Shown: positions 43,976-53,746 of the stretch, one piece after another | Numbering within the stretch: the stretch's first letter is position 1 | Layout of the letters: each line of letters starts with the position of its first letter | Origin: Chitinophagaceae bacterium | GTDB taxonomy: Bacteria > Bacteroidota > Bacteroidia > Chitinophagales > Chitinophagaceae | Length of the DNA stretch: 64,000 nt | Direction: 5' to 3' | NCBI GenBank assembly: GCA_016715365.1 | Contig: JADKAM010000001.1 | Span: forward strand, 434,001 to 498,000 | Made by a program: the position numbers and the translations under genes | The notes under the pieces: model-generated | Seen by the model: only the letters and a program-made list of their open reading frames with translations | Told to the model about the DNA's origin: nothing | Database searches by the model: none

Positions 43976-44285
43976 ATGGCCGATGATGTACACTCTCCCA
44001 CAGCAGCGAAGTTTTAATATGCAGCAGATTAATGGCAAAAACACCAAACCCGAAATGCTGGTGCGTAAATTCCTGCATGCAAACGGCTACCGCTATAAAC
44101 TGCACGATAAAACCCTCCCCGGCAAGCCCGACATTGTTTTACCAAAATACCGCACCGTAATTTTTGTGCATGGCTGTTTTTGGTATGGCCATACAAACTG
44201 CAAATATTTTGTAGTGCCCAAAATTCCTACCCAATGGTGGAGCAACAAAGCCAATGATGAAAAAGGAATGACGATGTTTAAATAA
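43976..44285 (+). pseudogene. vsr: Vsr endonuclease remnant, truncated and frameshifted
   Basis: This copy has an ATG at 43976 (MADDVHSP). Removing one C from the CCC at 43997-43999 joins it to QQRSFNMQQINGKNTKPEML. It goes on through the catalytic region (PGKPDIVLPKYRTVIFVHGC) and stops after WWSNKANDEKGMTMFK, about 40-50 residues short of normal. The shared N-terminal part resembles copy 1 at roughly 85 percent of bases by eye, so the two copies are not a fresh duplication. It is probably inactive. Confidence 0.75.
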
Positions 44286-44348
44286 ATTAAATATTTTATC
44301 GATAATTAATTTAAAACACTATCTTAAAGATGAATAAAATTTAAAAGT

Positions 44349-46320
44349 ATGAACACGGTCCTACCAATCACTGAAAAAAAGCATACTTGCGGCAATAAAG
44401 AACATAGAGGACAATCCAATACTAATCAACGGAAGGGAGTCAACTGACTATGATTTAGTCTTCGAAAAAAAAAGCTACCCACCTATATTAGTCCTCTCTG
44501 AGGCAAATAAATTTCTTGGAGGAGAGCAATTGACGATTAGAGACTTTAATAACTCAACATCAACAGCTTTTAAAATACTTAGAGATCATGGTTTTAGAGT
44601 TGAAAGAAAAAGTTCAAAGAATTTTGGGCTGACAAAAGTTTGGATCGAAAAAACCAAAGTTACCGGCAGACCTGATAGAATAGAGGGCGAAAGGGCGTTG
44701 GGTAAAGTCTTATGGTCACCTCAAAGAGGAAAACCTAATAGTAGAACTGGAACACCTGCAGATATCTACAAAAACATGCGTATTGTAAATCCAGGAGATA
44801 TCGTTTTGCATCTAATTGACGACCAAAAAATTTCTGGCATTTCTTTGGTGAAAAACAAAGTAATCGAAACAACAGGGTTAAAAGGAACAGATTGGGAAAG
44901 TCCTGCTTACTTAATTGATTTAGAAAATTATATTCAATTAACACCTAGCATTGATCGAACTTCTTTATTGAATAATGAAAATAAGGCATTGCTATTAAAC
45001 ATAAAAGAAGAATCAGAAGTCTTTTACAACATAGCCTTAAACCTAAGAGAGGGGGCCTATTTGACACCTTGCCCTATTAAGCTATTATACATCATTAATG
45101 AGTTGTACAAAACTCTCTCTAATAAAAGCCTACCATTTATGGAAAAAATCAATTTTGAACAACAAACCCAAGATGTCATTACTCAATCACTTTCTAAGAC
45201 ACCAATGAAATCATTAAATTATTTTTTATCAATAAAAACCAAACCCTTCATCATTCTTGCAGGGTTATCAGGAACAGGAAAATCAAGACTGGTTAGAACA
45301 CTTGCTTACCAGTTCAACAATATTGAAGCGGATAAGACAGCTGAAAGAAATACGCCAACAAATTTTCAACTCATAAAAGTAAAGCCCAACTGGCATGATT
45401 CATCTGAGTTGTTGGGTTACGAATCTCGGATAAGCGGTAAAGACCGTTTTATTTCAACAGATTTCATCCGTTTCATTGTGAAAGCATGGCAACACCCCGA
45501 CACACCGTTTTTTCTTTGCCTTGACGAAATGAATCTGGCTCCTGTTGAACAATACTTTGCTGAATATTTAAGCGCAGTTGAAACACGGAGAGTGATAGAT
45601 GGCAAAATAAAGACTGATGCTTTAATCAGTGGTAACCTAATTACAAAGTATGCAAATAAAGTGGATGGCGTTGATGCTGCCTATGAACTGTGGAATGAAT
45701 TAGAACTTAGCGATACAGGTATACAAGACGAACTGAAAGCAAACGGACTTGGGCTGCCTTCAAATTTAATTGTGATGGGAACGGTAAACATGGATGAAAC
45801 CACACACTCATTTAGTCGCAAAGTTTTGGACCGTGCAATGACAATTGAAATGAATGACATCAATCTTTCAGAAGGTTTGGGTGTAGATACAGATGACTGG
45901 AGTTATCCGGCAGAACCATTACAAAAAGAGCTTGTGCTTTCTGAAAAAACACAGGGAACTGAAGTGTTTGCTGAATTAAGCACAACCGGAACCGAAATCA
46001 TAACCTATCTGGATTTAATTAACACAAAACTGGAAGGCTCGCCATTTAAAATTGCTTACCGTGTTCGTGATGAATTTTTACTTTATGCTTTTAATTATTC
46101 TTTGCTTGAAACCAAACCAGAAGATTGGATGAAAAATGCTTTAGATGAAATGACATTGATGAAAATATTGCCAAGAATAGAAGGTGATGAAGAAAAAACA
46201 AAATGCCTTACAGAATTGATAAAGTTATTTGAAAGTAATAATTTTCAAAAATCATTAAGAAAAGCAAATGAAATGGAAGAAAGAAGAAAACTTTTTCACT
46301 ACACCTCTTTTTGGTCATAA
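44349..46320 (+). CDS. mcrB: McrB-like AAA+ restriction GTPase with added N-terminal domains, frameshifted start
   Basis: The main frame runs to 46320 and contains AGLSGTGKSRLVRTLAYQF (Walker A, near residue 304), FFLCLDEMNLAPVEQYFAEY (Walker B, near 388) and MGTVNMDETTHSFSRKVLDR (McrB-type sensor, near 477). The A7 run at 44374-44380 hides the true start. With six A, an ATG at 44349 reads MNTVLPITEKSILAAIKN and continues into NGRESTDYDLV and KKSYPPILVLSEANKFLGG, a head domain seen in McrA- and McrB-type restriction proteins. Next is a possible EVE/PUA-like base-reading domain (LGKVLWSPQRGKP, NPGDIVLHLID). The partner McrC-like gene starts 6 bp downstream. Together they should form a modification-dependent (type IV) restriction complex. 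Confidence 0.8.
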
Positions 46321-46326
46321 TTTAAT

Positions 46327-48594
46327 ATGGATGTATTACGCATAACAACGAATGACTATGAGCTCACAGTGAGAGCTGATGGCGTTGATACGTCATTTCG
46401 CAGAGCAGCGTTACGTAACACATCTATTGAAAATTCAACCATATATACTTTTACCGGTGGCCATGTAAACAGGTTTGAGTTAGCCATCAACAGCAACAAT
46501 GATTTGGGAAATCAATTGACAGATGCAGCTTTCGAACTTGCATCTCATCCGGTATTTTTTGAAAACAAGGATTACTATTTTGATATTGTTTTCCGTAATC
46601 CTACTGATGCAGAGCCGGTCATATACAGTTCTTTGGCAGAAGTGAAGAAATCATTTATATCCCGTAAAGTAAACGACAAATATTTTCTTACCGGTGCAAT
46701 CAATTACAGAAACGACATTGGCAAATCGGATTTTATTATTCGTTATAATAGAGAGGATATTTCAGTCAGTCAGAAATTAAGTTTTGAAGTTTTCCCGGTT
46801 AAACTTGATTACAAATCAGATTACAAAAGTATCATTGCCGATATCAACAAAGAATTCTCATCTCTTGTATTTGATGTACTTAAAAAAACCTACACAGGGT
46901 TTAAAGAAGGCGGTAAAATAAATAACGACATTATATGGTGGGGAGTTTTCGGGCAGTTGTATAAAGAGATCATCAGTTATGCAAAACTAATTCTGAATAA
47001 GCCACACAACAGGCTTGTTCGTGATAATTATTTTTCAAAAGCAGATAGGATAAGAAATTTGAATTTTGAACTTGAAGAACAGATTGCTGAACACAGAGAG
47101 AATTCACAGAAATATTATCGGGTTGAAAGAAAAACTTTAACCACCAACACATTTGAAAATCAGTTTTTCAAATATTCAGTTTTGTATTTGCTGCGGAAAT
47201 TTATTTCAATAAAAAATAAACTGCTGAATATTGCTGGGCTAAGAATGAGTGATGAATTCAAAGCGGAATTGGAGCAAGTTGAAAAAGAGTTTTCATTTAT
47301 AACGCATCATCCATTTTTCAAACAGATAAGTGAATTCAGGGGCATGAAACAGGAATCGCTTGTGCTGCAAAAAGCGACAGGATACTCTTCTCTTTTCCGC
47401 TCTTGGATAATTCTGAAAAGAGGAATTGATTTTTTAGACGGGGTAAATAAGATTGAATTAAAAAACATTGCAGACCTCTATCAAATTTGGTGTTTCATTG
47501 AAATGAAAAATATGATACAGGATATTTTAAAGAAGAACCCAGAAGAAGTCAACCTTGCAGAAATACTGGTAGAGGGGTTTTCAATTCAATTAAGATCGGG
47601 CAGAAGTTCAAAGGTCAGTTTCAAAAAAGACAATGGAGATTTGATTGAACTCTTTCACGAACTAAAGTATACAGGCACAATTTTGGATAACACGCTTTCT
47701 CACACAGTAAATCAGGAACCAGATATTGTTTTAAGAATCACAAAAAATGATTTACAAGAGAATTTGCAGTTAACATATTTGTTTGATGCGAAATACAGAT
47801 TGGTTTCTGACGATACTGAAAACGGAAAAGACTATCCTCCTGACGATGCGATAAATCAAATGCATCGTTACCGGGACGCAATCTTTTATCAGGATAATCA
47901 GGAAAGCAGATATCCAAAAAAAGAAGTAATTGGTGCTTATGTTTTATTTCCGGGTGCAGATGATGCAGCCGAAGTTGAGAATCTTTATTTTCAGAAATCA
48001 ATTAACAAAGTAAACATTGGTGCTTATCCTTTAATTCCAGGAGCCAAGAAAAATTACAACAGTTCTTTACTCAAAGAGTTTTTAAAAAAAACACTTGAAG
48101 TAAAAGAATCGTTAAGCATTTTAAACGAAGATATTCTTCCATACAAAGCAATGAAGTATGAAGACCCAGATGCTTTTGTGTTAGCTGGCTTTCTTTCTAG
48201 TAATCATCAAAAAAAATATTTCGCCTCTGGCAATGCAAAGGTTTACCATATTCCGGTATACAGATCAAATGGGTCAATTAGGACAATCAGAAATTTAAAC
48301 AAACTAAAATATTTCTGCCCAATAATAAATGGAGTAACTGAATATTATGAAATCATAGATATAAAAGTAATTCCTAGACGAGACATTTTTGAGAGAATAG
48401 AAGTTGGGATGTTCAGAGATGATGATGCTTCCTATTTCGTTTTTAGCTTGAGAAATAAAAAATTTTTGCCGAATAGAATTGAAACTGCAGCTGGCGGTAA
48501 TCGTGTTTTCAGATATGCTAAATTCTCAGAACTTCAAATTAGCAAATCAATAAATGAATTTAATAAAACAGCACAAGAAATAGGAGATGAATAA
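46327..48594 (+). CDS. mcrC: McrC-like nuclease subunit (DUF2357 type)
   Basis: The 755-residue partner of the McrB-like protein. The N-terminal half has the DUF2357 pattern (HPVFFENKDYYFDIVFRNPT, then RKTLTTNTFENQFFKYSVLY). Residues about 460-490 hold a PD-(D/E)xK nuclease core: EPDIVLRIT, then LTYLFDAKYRLVSD. The C-terminal 150 residues (KYFASGNAKVYHIPVYRSNG) form a further domain I do not recognise. It is translated 6 bp after mcrB. A/T-rich codon use matches that gene. It ends facing the PLP-enzyme gene. Confidence 0.78.
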   Translation: MDVLRITTNDYELTVRADGVDTSFRRAALRNTSIENSTIYTFTGGHVNRFELAINSNNDLGNQLTDAAFELASHPVFFENKDYYFDIVFRNPTDAEPVIYSSLAEVKKSFISRKVNDKYFLTGAINYRNDIGKSDFIIRYNREDISVSQKLSFEVFPVKLDYKSDYKSIIADINKEFSSLVFDVLKKTYTGFKEGGKINNDIIWWGVFGQLYKEIISYAKLILNKPHNRLVRDNYFSKADRIRNLNFELEEQIAEHRENSQKYYRVERKTLTTNTFENQFFKYSVLYLLRKFISIKNKLLNIAGLRMSDEFKAELEQVEKEFSFITHHPFFKQISEFRGMKQESLVLQKATGYSSLFRSWIILKRGIDFLDGVNKIELKNIADLYQIWCFIEMKNMIQDILKKNPEEVNLAEILVEGFSIQLRSGRSSKVSFKKDNGDLIELFHELKYTGTILDNTLSHTVNQEPDIVLRITKNDLQENLQLTYLFDAKYRLVSDDTENGKDYPPDDAINQMHRYRDAIFYQDNQESRYPKKEVIGAYVLFPGADDAAEVENLYFQKSINKVNIGAYPLIPGAKKNYNSSLLKEFLKKTLEVKESLSILNEDILPYKAMKYEDPDAFVLAGFLSSNHQKKYFASGNAKVYHIPVYRSNGSIRTIRNLNKLKYFCPIINGVTEYYEIIDIKVIPRRDIFERIEVGMFRDDDASYFVFSLRNKKFLPNRIETAAGGNRVFRYAKFSELQISKSINEFNKTAQEIGDE

Positions 48595-48680
48595 TTAGCC
48601 TGTTATTCCAATAACATAAAACGCAACCTCGGTCTCTTAAAAACAACCGCTAATGTTTTATTGAACACAAGAATACTTCT

Positions 48681-50231
48681 TCACAACTCAAACCACGCCT
48701 CAATCATTTCGCCTACTGCATCTGCAGGGCCCTTGTAAGTATATTCATTGGTTTGGGCATTGTATATATAATCCTGCTGCCAGGTTTTAAAGTTTGCAGC
48801 AGTGGCTTCAATGGCATCTAAAATAAAAACGATCTCGGCATTGGTCATTACCGGGTGTACCGAAAGCCTTACCCAGCCGGGCTTACAGGAGAGGTTACCC
48901 GAATGGATGGATTCCAGTACTTCGTAAGAGCGTATCTCATCTACATGCAGCAGCATATGGCCGTAGGTGCCGGCACAGGCACATCCGCCACGGGTTTGTA
49001 TGCCAAATCGGTCGTTCAGCAATTTTACGATCAGGTTATAATGGGCACCCTGCACAATGAAGGATACCACACCCAGCCGGTCCTGTTTATCAGCTTCCAG
49101 TATCTCTATATTTTCAATTGTTGATAAGCGCCCGAAGATGAGGTGCAGCATTTCTTCTTCCCGCTGCAGCATATTGGTTACGCCCATTTTTTCTTTCAGC
49201 CTGATGCACAAAGCGGTTTTAATGCCCTGTAAAAAAGGAGGTGTGCCGCCATCTTCCCGGTGTTCTATATCGGTAATGTATTCATGCACTTTCCAGGGGT
49301 TGGTGTACACCACGGTGCCGCCGCCCGGCTGGTCGGGTATCACATTGTGGTACATTTTTTTATTAAAGATGAGTACACCCGGTGTGCCCGGGCCGCCTAA
49401 AAATTTATGCGGCGAAAAATAGATGGCATCCAGGTGGCTGTTGTCGTCGGCAGGGTGCATATCAATATGTATGTAGGGCGCCGAGCAGGCAAAGTCAACA
49501 AAACAAAGTCCGCCATATTCGTGTATTACTTTGGCTACCTGGTGATAGTGCGTTTGTATGCCGGTAACATTGCTGCAGCCGGTAATGGCTGCTATCTTGT
49601 TCTTTTTATGTTTGTATTTTTCCAGCAGGTTTCTAAAGCATTCCAGGTCTACATTTCCGTGCTCATCCGAAGGAATGATCTCTACAGCAGCAATGGTTTC
49701 CAGCCAGGTGGTTTGGTTGGAGTGGTGTTCCATATGGGTTACAAAAACAATGGGCTTCAGGTCATCATCCAGCTGCAGGTAACCGGTAAAAATATTATGA
49801 ATGTGGATGGCATCTGTTTGTTCAATATCGGGCAGCTTGTCTTTTTGTACATAATCCATGATCCTTTCGGGAAGGCGTAACCCCAGTATGCGTTGTAATT
49901 TATTTACAGCGCCCGTCATACCGCTGCCGCAAAAGATCAGTACATCCTGTTCGTTGGCATGCACGTGTTTTTTTACAATGAGTTTGGCTTCTTCATAAGC
50001 CCGGGTCATGAGCGTGCCGGTGATGGTGGTTTCGGTATGGGTATTGGCCAGGTAGGGCATGATCTGTTGCTGCATGCGTTCTTCAATAGGTGCATAGCAG
50101 CGACCGCTGGCGGTCCAGTCGGCATACAGCAGCCGTTTTTTTCCAAAAGGCGAATCAAATGGCTGGTTGTACCCTATGATGTTGTTACTGAAGGGTTCAA
50201 AATATTTTTCGAGTGTGGTGGTTTCAGTCAT
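48681..50231 (-). CDS. Class V aminotransferase-fold PLP enzyme
   Basis: This 516-residue enzyme resembles cysteine desulfurases. The PLP lysine is in YFSPHKFLGGPGTPGVLIF, the His-rich turn is HMEHHSNQTTWLE, and FVDFACSAPYIHIDM holds the Asp that binds the pyridine ring. RGGCACAGTYGHMLLHVDE lies near the substrate site. It is longer than SufS (about 410). No Suf, Isc or tRNA-thiolation genes are adjacent, so the substrate is unknown. The frame starts MTETTTLEKYFEPFSNNIIG, normal for this Bacteroidota group. Confidence 0.85.
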   Translation of the reverse strand: MTETTTLEKYFEPFSNNIIGYNQPFDSPFGKKRLLYADWTASGRCYAPIEERMQQQIMPYLANTHTETTITGTLMTRAYEEAKLIVKKHVHANEQDVLIFCGSGMTGAVNKLQRILGLRLPERIMDYVQKDKLPDIEQTDAIHIHNIFTGYLQLDDDLKPIVFVTHMEHHSNQTTWLETIAAVEIIPSDEHGNVDLECFRNLLEKYKHKKNKIAAITGCSNVTGIQTHYHQVAKVIHEYGGLCFVDFACSAPYIHIDMHPADDNSHLDAIYFSPHKFLGGPGTPGVLIFNKKMYHNVIPDQPGGGTVVYTNPWKVHEYITDIEHREDGGTPPFLQGIKTALCIRLKEKMGVTNMLQREEEMLHLIFGRLSTIENIEILEADKQDRLGVVSFIVQGAHYNLIVKLLNDRFGIQTRGGCACAGTYGHMLLHVDEIRSYEVLESIHSGNLSCKPGWVRLSVHPVMTNAEIVFILDAIEATAANFKTWQQDYIYNAQTNEYTYKGPADAVGEMIEAWFEL

Positions 50232-50499
50232 ATAGCTGCAGATTGGATAAAGAAAATTACAATTAATTCGTGTATCAAAGTTACTTCATTGGTGAAGCTG
50301 CCGGTTCAATAAAATTAATAAGCACCAAAAACCCTTAAATATGACGGGTGTTTTAAAACATGAGTCAAAAACAATCGATCGTCGCAATTTAACCTGCCCT
50401 TCGATAAGCTTTCCGAAAAAATCGGGACAGGCAGGCTGTCAGCTCATTAGTTAAGCACCCTCCTTTTAAAATAATTTGTATTTTGCTGTAAACATTACC

Positions 50500-51265
50500 A
50501 TGCAACAGCTTACCTGTGCCAATTGCGGCAATACTTATACCGGGCAATTTTGTAATCAATGCGGACAAAAGCAGGCACACCGCTACACAATCGGGCATGT
50601 ATTGCACGAGCTGCTGCATGTATTTACCCATGCCGATAAAGGTATTTTTTCTTTTGGCTGGCAGGTGCTTACAAAGCCCGGCACCATTGCGCTGGATATG
50701 GTGGAGGGCGGCGCAAAAAGGTATTTTTAACCTGTTTCAGTACCTGGTACTTATTGTGGGCATTGGCACTTTTGTAATGAGCAAGACTCACCTGATGGAG
50801 CAAACGGTGCAATCGATGAACAATATAACCGGCAATAAAGTAACGGGGCAAATGGCTTTGATGCAGCAACAAATGGTGCAGTTACTGCAAAAATATTTTA
50901 ACCTGCTGCAGTTCTTCCTGATACCGGTGTATGCACTTTTTGCCTGGCTTTTTTTGCGCCGGGGCAAATATAATTATGCCGAAAACATTATACTCAGCAG
51001 CGTCATCAGTGCCCAGATGAATACCATTTCTATTGTAAGCACCCTGCTGTTTGCATCTTTTCATTCGCCGAAAGTTATTATGTGGCATAGCCTGGTTGCT
51101 ATACTGATACTGATCAGCTGCTTTGTCATCAGCTTCAGGCAGTTCTTTAAAATATCATTTTTAAAAGCGCTGTTGTACAGCCTGCTTGTATATATATGCG
51201 CCTATATAGTACAACTGGTGGTAATCAGCATTGTGCTGTTTATCTATGTAATGTTAACCCGGTAA
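50500..51265 (+). CDS. DUF3667 membrane protein, frameshifted
   Basis: The ATG at 50500 opens MQQLTCANCGNTYTGQFCNQ, a CxxC-CxxC zinc-ribbon start, followed by HELLHVFTHADKGIFSF and TKPGTIALDMVEGGAKRYF, the DUF3667 signature. A stop follows. Taking one T from the T5 at 50724-50728 joins KRYF to NLFQYLVLIVGIGTF and four or so membrane segments, ending at 51265. The restored protein has about 254 residues. Function is unknown. As given, the gene is broken by a single base in a T run. Confidence 0.8.
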
Positions 51266-51349
51266 CCATTTATTATTTGCATAATGCACATTACCTGCTT
51301 TTTGGCAGCAGTCTGGATTCTTTTTTGCAGCACACCATAAAAAGGTATT

Positions 51350-51631
51350 ATGGAAAAGCATTTAACAAAAGAAGTAAGCAACCCGCCAACGGACTGCAAT
51401 ACAAACATGGGCGCCGCATGCGGGGGCGAAAATGATACACCCCGTAAAGGCAATCCGCAAATGCCCGATACCGGTAAACCCGAAGTAGAGAAGCCTGAAA
51501 TACGGGAACTGCCCGAAACAGCGCAACCGGAAGTAGAAAAAACAGCTATTGAAGAAGTACCCGATACAGCCATTGAAGAAGTGCCGGATATGGATATACC
51601 GGAAATACCCAAACCGGAAACGCCCGATTAA
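51350..51631 (+). CDS. Small acidic Pro/Glu-rich protein
   Basis: The 93-residue product is rich in Pro, Glu and Thr, with imperfect repeats of the type PEVEKPEIRELPETAQ and IEEVPDTAIEEVPD. It has no signal peptide or known domain and is probably disordered. The uninterrupted frame and regular repeats support a real gene, but it could also be a chance open frame. Confidence 0.4.
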   Translation: MEKHLTKEVSNPPTDCNTNMGAACGGENDTPRKGNPQMPDTGKPEVEKPEIRELPETAQPEVEKTAIEEVPDTAIEEVPDMDIPEIPKPETPD

Positions 51632-51696
51632 GATTGCCGTGTACCCTGCCTAACAAAAGCCCGATGTTATGTTTTGCGTGTTACCGGTACAAAAAA

Positions 51697-51716
51697 GCCC
51701 CCGGTGTACCGGGGGC
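51697..51716 (-). terminator. Terminator of the NTF2-like lipoprotein gene
   Basis: GCCCCCGG (51697-51704) and CCGGGGGC (51709-51716) form a strong stem over a 4-nt loop. On the minus strand it is followed by TTTTTT, so it ends the transcript of 51738-52286. Confidence 0.8.
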
Positions 51717-51737
51717 CTGTAACTTAAAAACAACTTT

Positions 51738-52286
51738 CTATTTCTTTGCAGGATAGTGCTGTATATGTTCATCCAGCTCAATCATTTTGCCGTCTTTCAT
51801 TTTGCAGTCGTTAATTATTGCCAGCGAATCGGCAACGCCTTTTTCATTTTTCCAGCTTTGTTTGTACCAGATGGTTACCCACTCGTCTTTTTTATCGGCA
51901 GAAATTACGGACTCATAATCGTACATGTTTATGGTAAGATCGTTGTACAGGGCACGCTGGGCTGTAAACAATTTGAGGGCGCTATCCCTGGTGAATTTAC
52001 CCTGAAAATAATCGAAACGCATGTCAAGCGAATCGCCGATGAGGCCGCTCATTGCGGCATAATCTTTATCAACAAAAGCTTTAAGAGTACCCATGGCGGC
52101 GGCTACATTTTCGGTGCTGCCCATCTGCCAGTTTTTGTAAGGCTTCTCCAGTTTAAAAGGCAGTGTTGGCTCAGTGGTAGTTGTAGTTTTGTTGGCGGTG
52201 CTGTCGCTGCCGCTCTCTTTGGTGGCTGCATTGTTGCAACTGGCCATGGCCACACCCAGGCAGATAATTAAAATGAATTGTTTCAT
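51738..52286 (-). CDS. Lipoprotein with an NTF2/SnoaL-like domain
   Basis: The 182-residue product starts MKQFILIICLGVAMASCNNA, a lipoprotein signal with Cys17. A Ser/Thr-rich linker follows. The rest (GTLKAFVDKDYAAMSGLIGD, DWVTIWYKQ-like strands) suggests an NTF2/SnoaL-like cone fold. Such domains bind small ligands or are enzymes; no catalytic residues are obvious. A terminator follows at 51697-51716. Confidence 0.7.
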   Translation of the reverse strand: MKQFILIICLGVAMASCNNAATKESGSDSTANKTTTTTEPTLPFKLEKPYKNWQMGSTENVAAAMGTLKAFVDKDYAAMSGLIGDSLDMRFDYFQGKFTRDSALKLFTAQRALYNDLTINMYDYESVISADKKDEWVTIWYKQSWKNEKGVADSLAIINDCKMKDGKMIELDEHIQHYPAKK

Positions 52287-52513
52287 TGAAAAATAGTTTT
52301 GGTTAAGATGATAAATGAAATAAGATGAAGCGGTTTACAGTTACTGTAAGTGGCGCATTGGTGGCAGAAGGTAAGGCGAATAATTTTGAAATGCAAGGGT
52401 TTGAGGTATTAATTTGAGTTATTGACTGCAGCCTGTGCAACAAAGCCAAAATGTATGCAGGCAACAGTTTATACAATTGCACTGTTTGCTGAAAAAAGAT
52501 CTTATTTTCAATC

Positions 52514-53734
52514 ATGAAAAAAAATAAAAAGTTATTGACTGTAACAGCAGTACTTTTTGTATTCATTATTTTTTTAGTGCAGTGTATCAATAAAAAGGCA
52601 GTACCCGATGCCCGTGGTACTGCTTTTGCACCGGAACAAACCTGCAGGCAATGCCACCAGGCCATTTACGATTCGGCTGTAACATCGGCACATTTTAATG
52701 CATCGGCAGCAGCCACGGCAAAAAATGTGCTGGGTAATTTTAATGCCGGGCATAATATTTTTATGTACGACAGCCTTACCAAACTGGTGATGGAGCAAAG
52801 AGACAGCGGCCTGTACCAGGTTTTGTACAAAAACAACAGCCCCTTACTGGCCCGGCGTTTTGATATTGTTTTTGGAACCCGCCATGCGCAAACATCGCTT
52901 TACTGGCAGGATGACCGAAGTTTTGAACTGCCCGTATCTTATTACCATGCGGTAAATAACTGGGGCACCAGTCCGGGCTTTTCGGCAACAGTACCCAATT
53001 TTAACCGGCTCATTGGCACCGACTGTTTTGAATGCCACAGCAGTTATATCAGCCATAAAAAAAATACGGCCGCCGGTGATCATTATTTTGCCGCCGATGC
53101 CGCTGTGGAAATACTTGACAAAAACTCGCTGGTATTGGGCATTGGCTGCCAGCGCTGCCACGGGCCGGCAGCTGCGCATGTTAACTTTCATACAGAAAAC
53201 CCGGGTAAACAGACAGCCGGCCATATTACAGCCAACAAAACTTTAAACAGGCAACAGCAATTAGACCAGTGTGCGGTATGCCACTCGGGCAATGATAAAA
53301 GAAAAATACAATCGAGGTTTATGTTCAGGCCGGGCGATTTGCTTGCCAATTATTTTTTACCGGCCGTGGTTGCCGACAGTACCCGTCATTTTGATGTGCA
53401 TGGTAACCAGTTTAATTTACTGAAGCAGAGCCGCTGTTTTTTGAAAAGCAACAGCATCACCTGCAGCACCTGTCACAATCCACATGGCAATGCAGCGATG
53501 CCGGCTGCTGTGTATGCTCAAAAATGCATGAGCTGCCACCAGGAGGGCAGCGCTGATTTTTGCACCGTAAAAAACATAGCCGTTGCTGAATTAAAAGCCA
53601 ATTGCACCGACTGCCATATGCCCCTGGAAACTTCGGATGCCATCAGCTTCCGGGTTTCGGGCAGTGCGGCTGTTTCTTCTTATTTATTAAGATCGCACCG
53701 CATTGCTGTTTATAAAGAAACTAAAAAAAAGTAA
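52514..53734 (+). CDS. Heptaheme c-type cytochrome
   Basis: The 406-residue exported protein has seven CxxCH heme sites: CRQCH (near residue 44), CFECH, CQRCH, CAVCH, CSTCH, CMSCH and CTDCH. The N-terminal hydrophobic segment ends FLVQC, which could be a lipid anchor although Gln before Cys is unusual; otherwise it is a membrane anchor. Multiheme cytochromes of this type move electrons in the periplasm or at the surface, and relatives are found with TPR domains, absent here. The next gene starts 12 bp downstream and is probably cotranscribed. No heme-lyase genes are near. Confidence 0.9.
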   Translation: MKKNKKLLTVTAVLFVFIIFLVQCINKKAVPDARGTAFAPEQTCRQCHQAIYDSAVTSAHFNASAAATAKNVLGNFNAGHNIFMYDSLTKLVMEQRDSGLYQVLYKNNSPLLARRFDIVFGTRHAQTSLYWQDDRSFELPVSYYHAVNNWGTSPGFSATVPNFNRLIGTDCFECHSSYISHKKNTAAGDHYFAADAAVEILDKNSLVLGIGCQRCHGPAAAHVNFHTENPGKQTAGHITANKTLNRQQQLDQCAVCHSGNDKRKIQSRFMFRPGDLLANYFLPAVVADSTRHFDVHGNQFNLLKQSRCFLKSNSITCSTCHNPHGNAAMPAAVYAQKCMSCHQEGSADFCTVKNIAVAELKANCTDCHMPLETSDAISFRVSGSAAVSSYLLRSHRIAVYKETKKK

Positions 53735-53746
53735 ATTGAACATTGC

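Noticed and set aside
49407..49880. Open frame of 157 codons antisense to the PLP enzyme
   Set aside because: Shadow of a well-supported gene.
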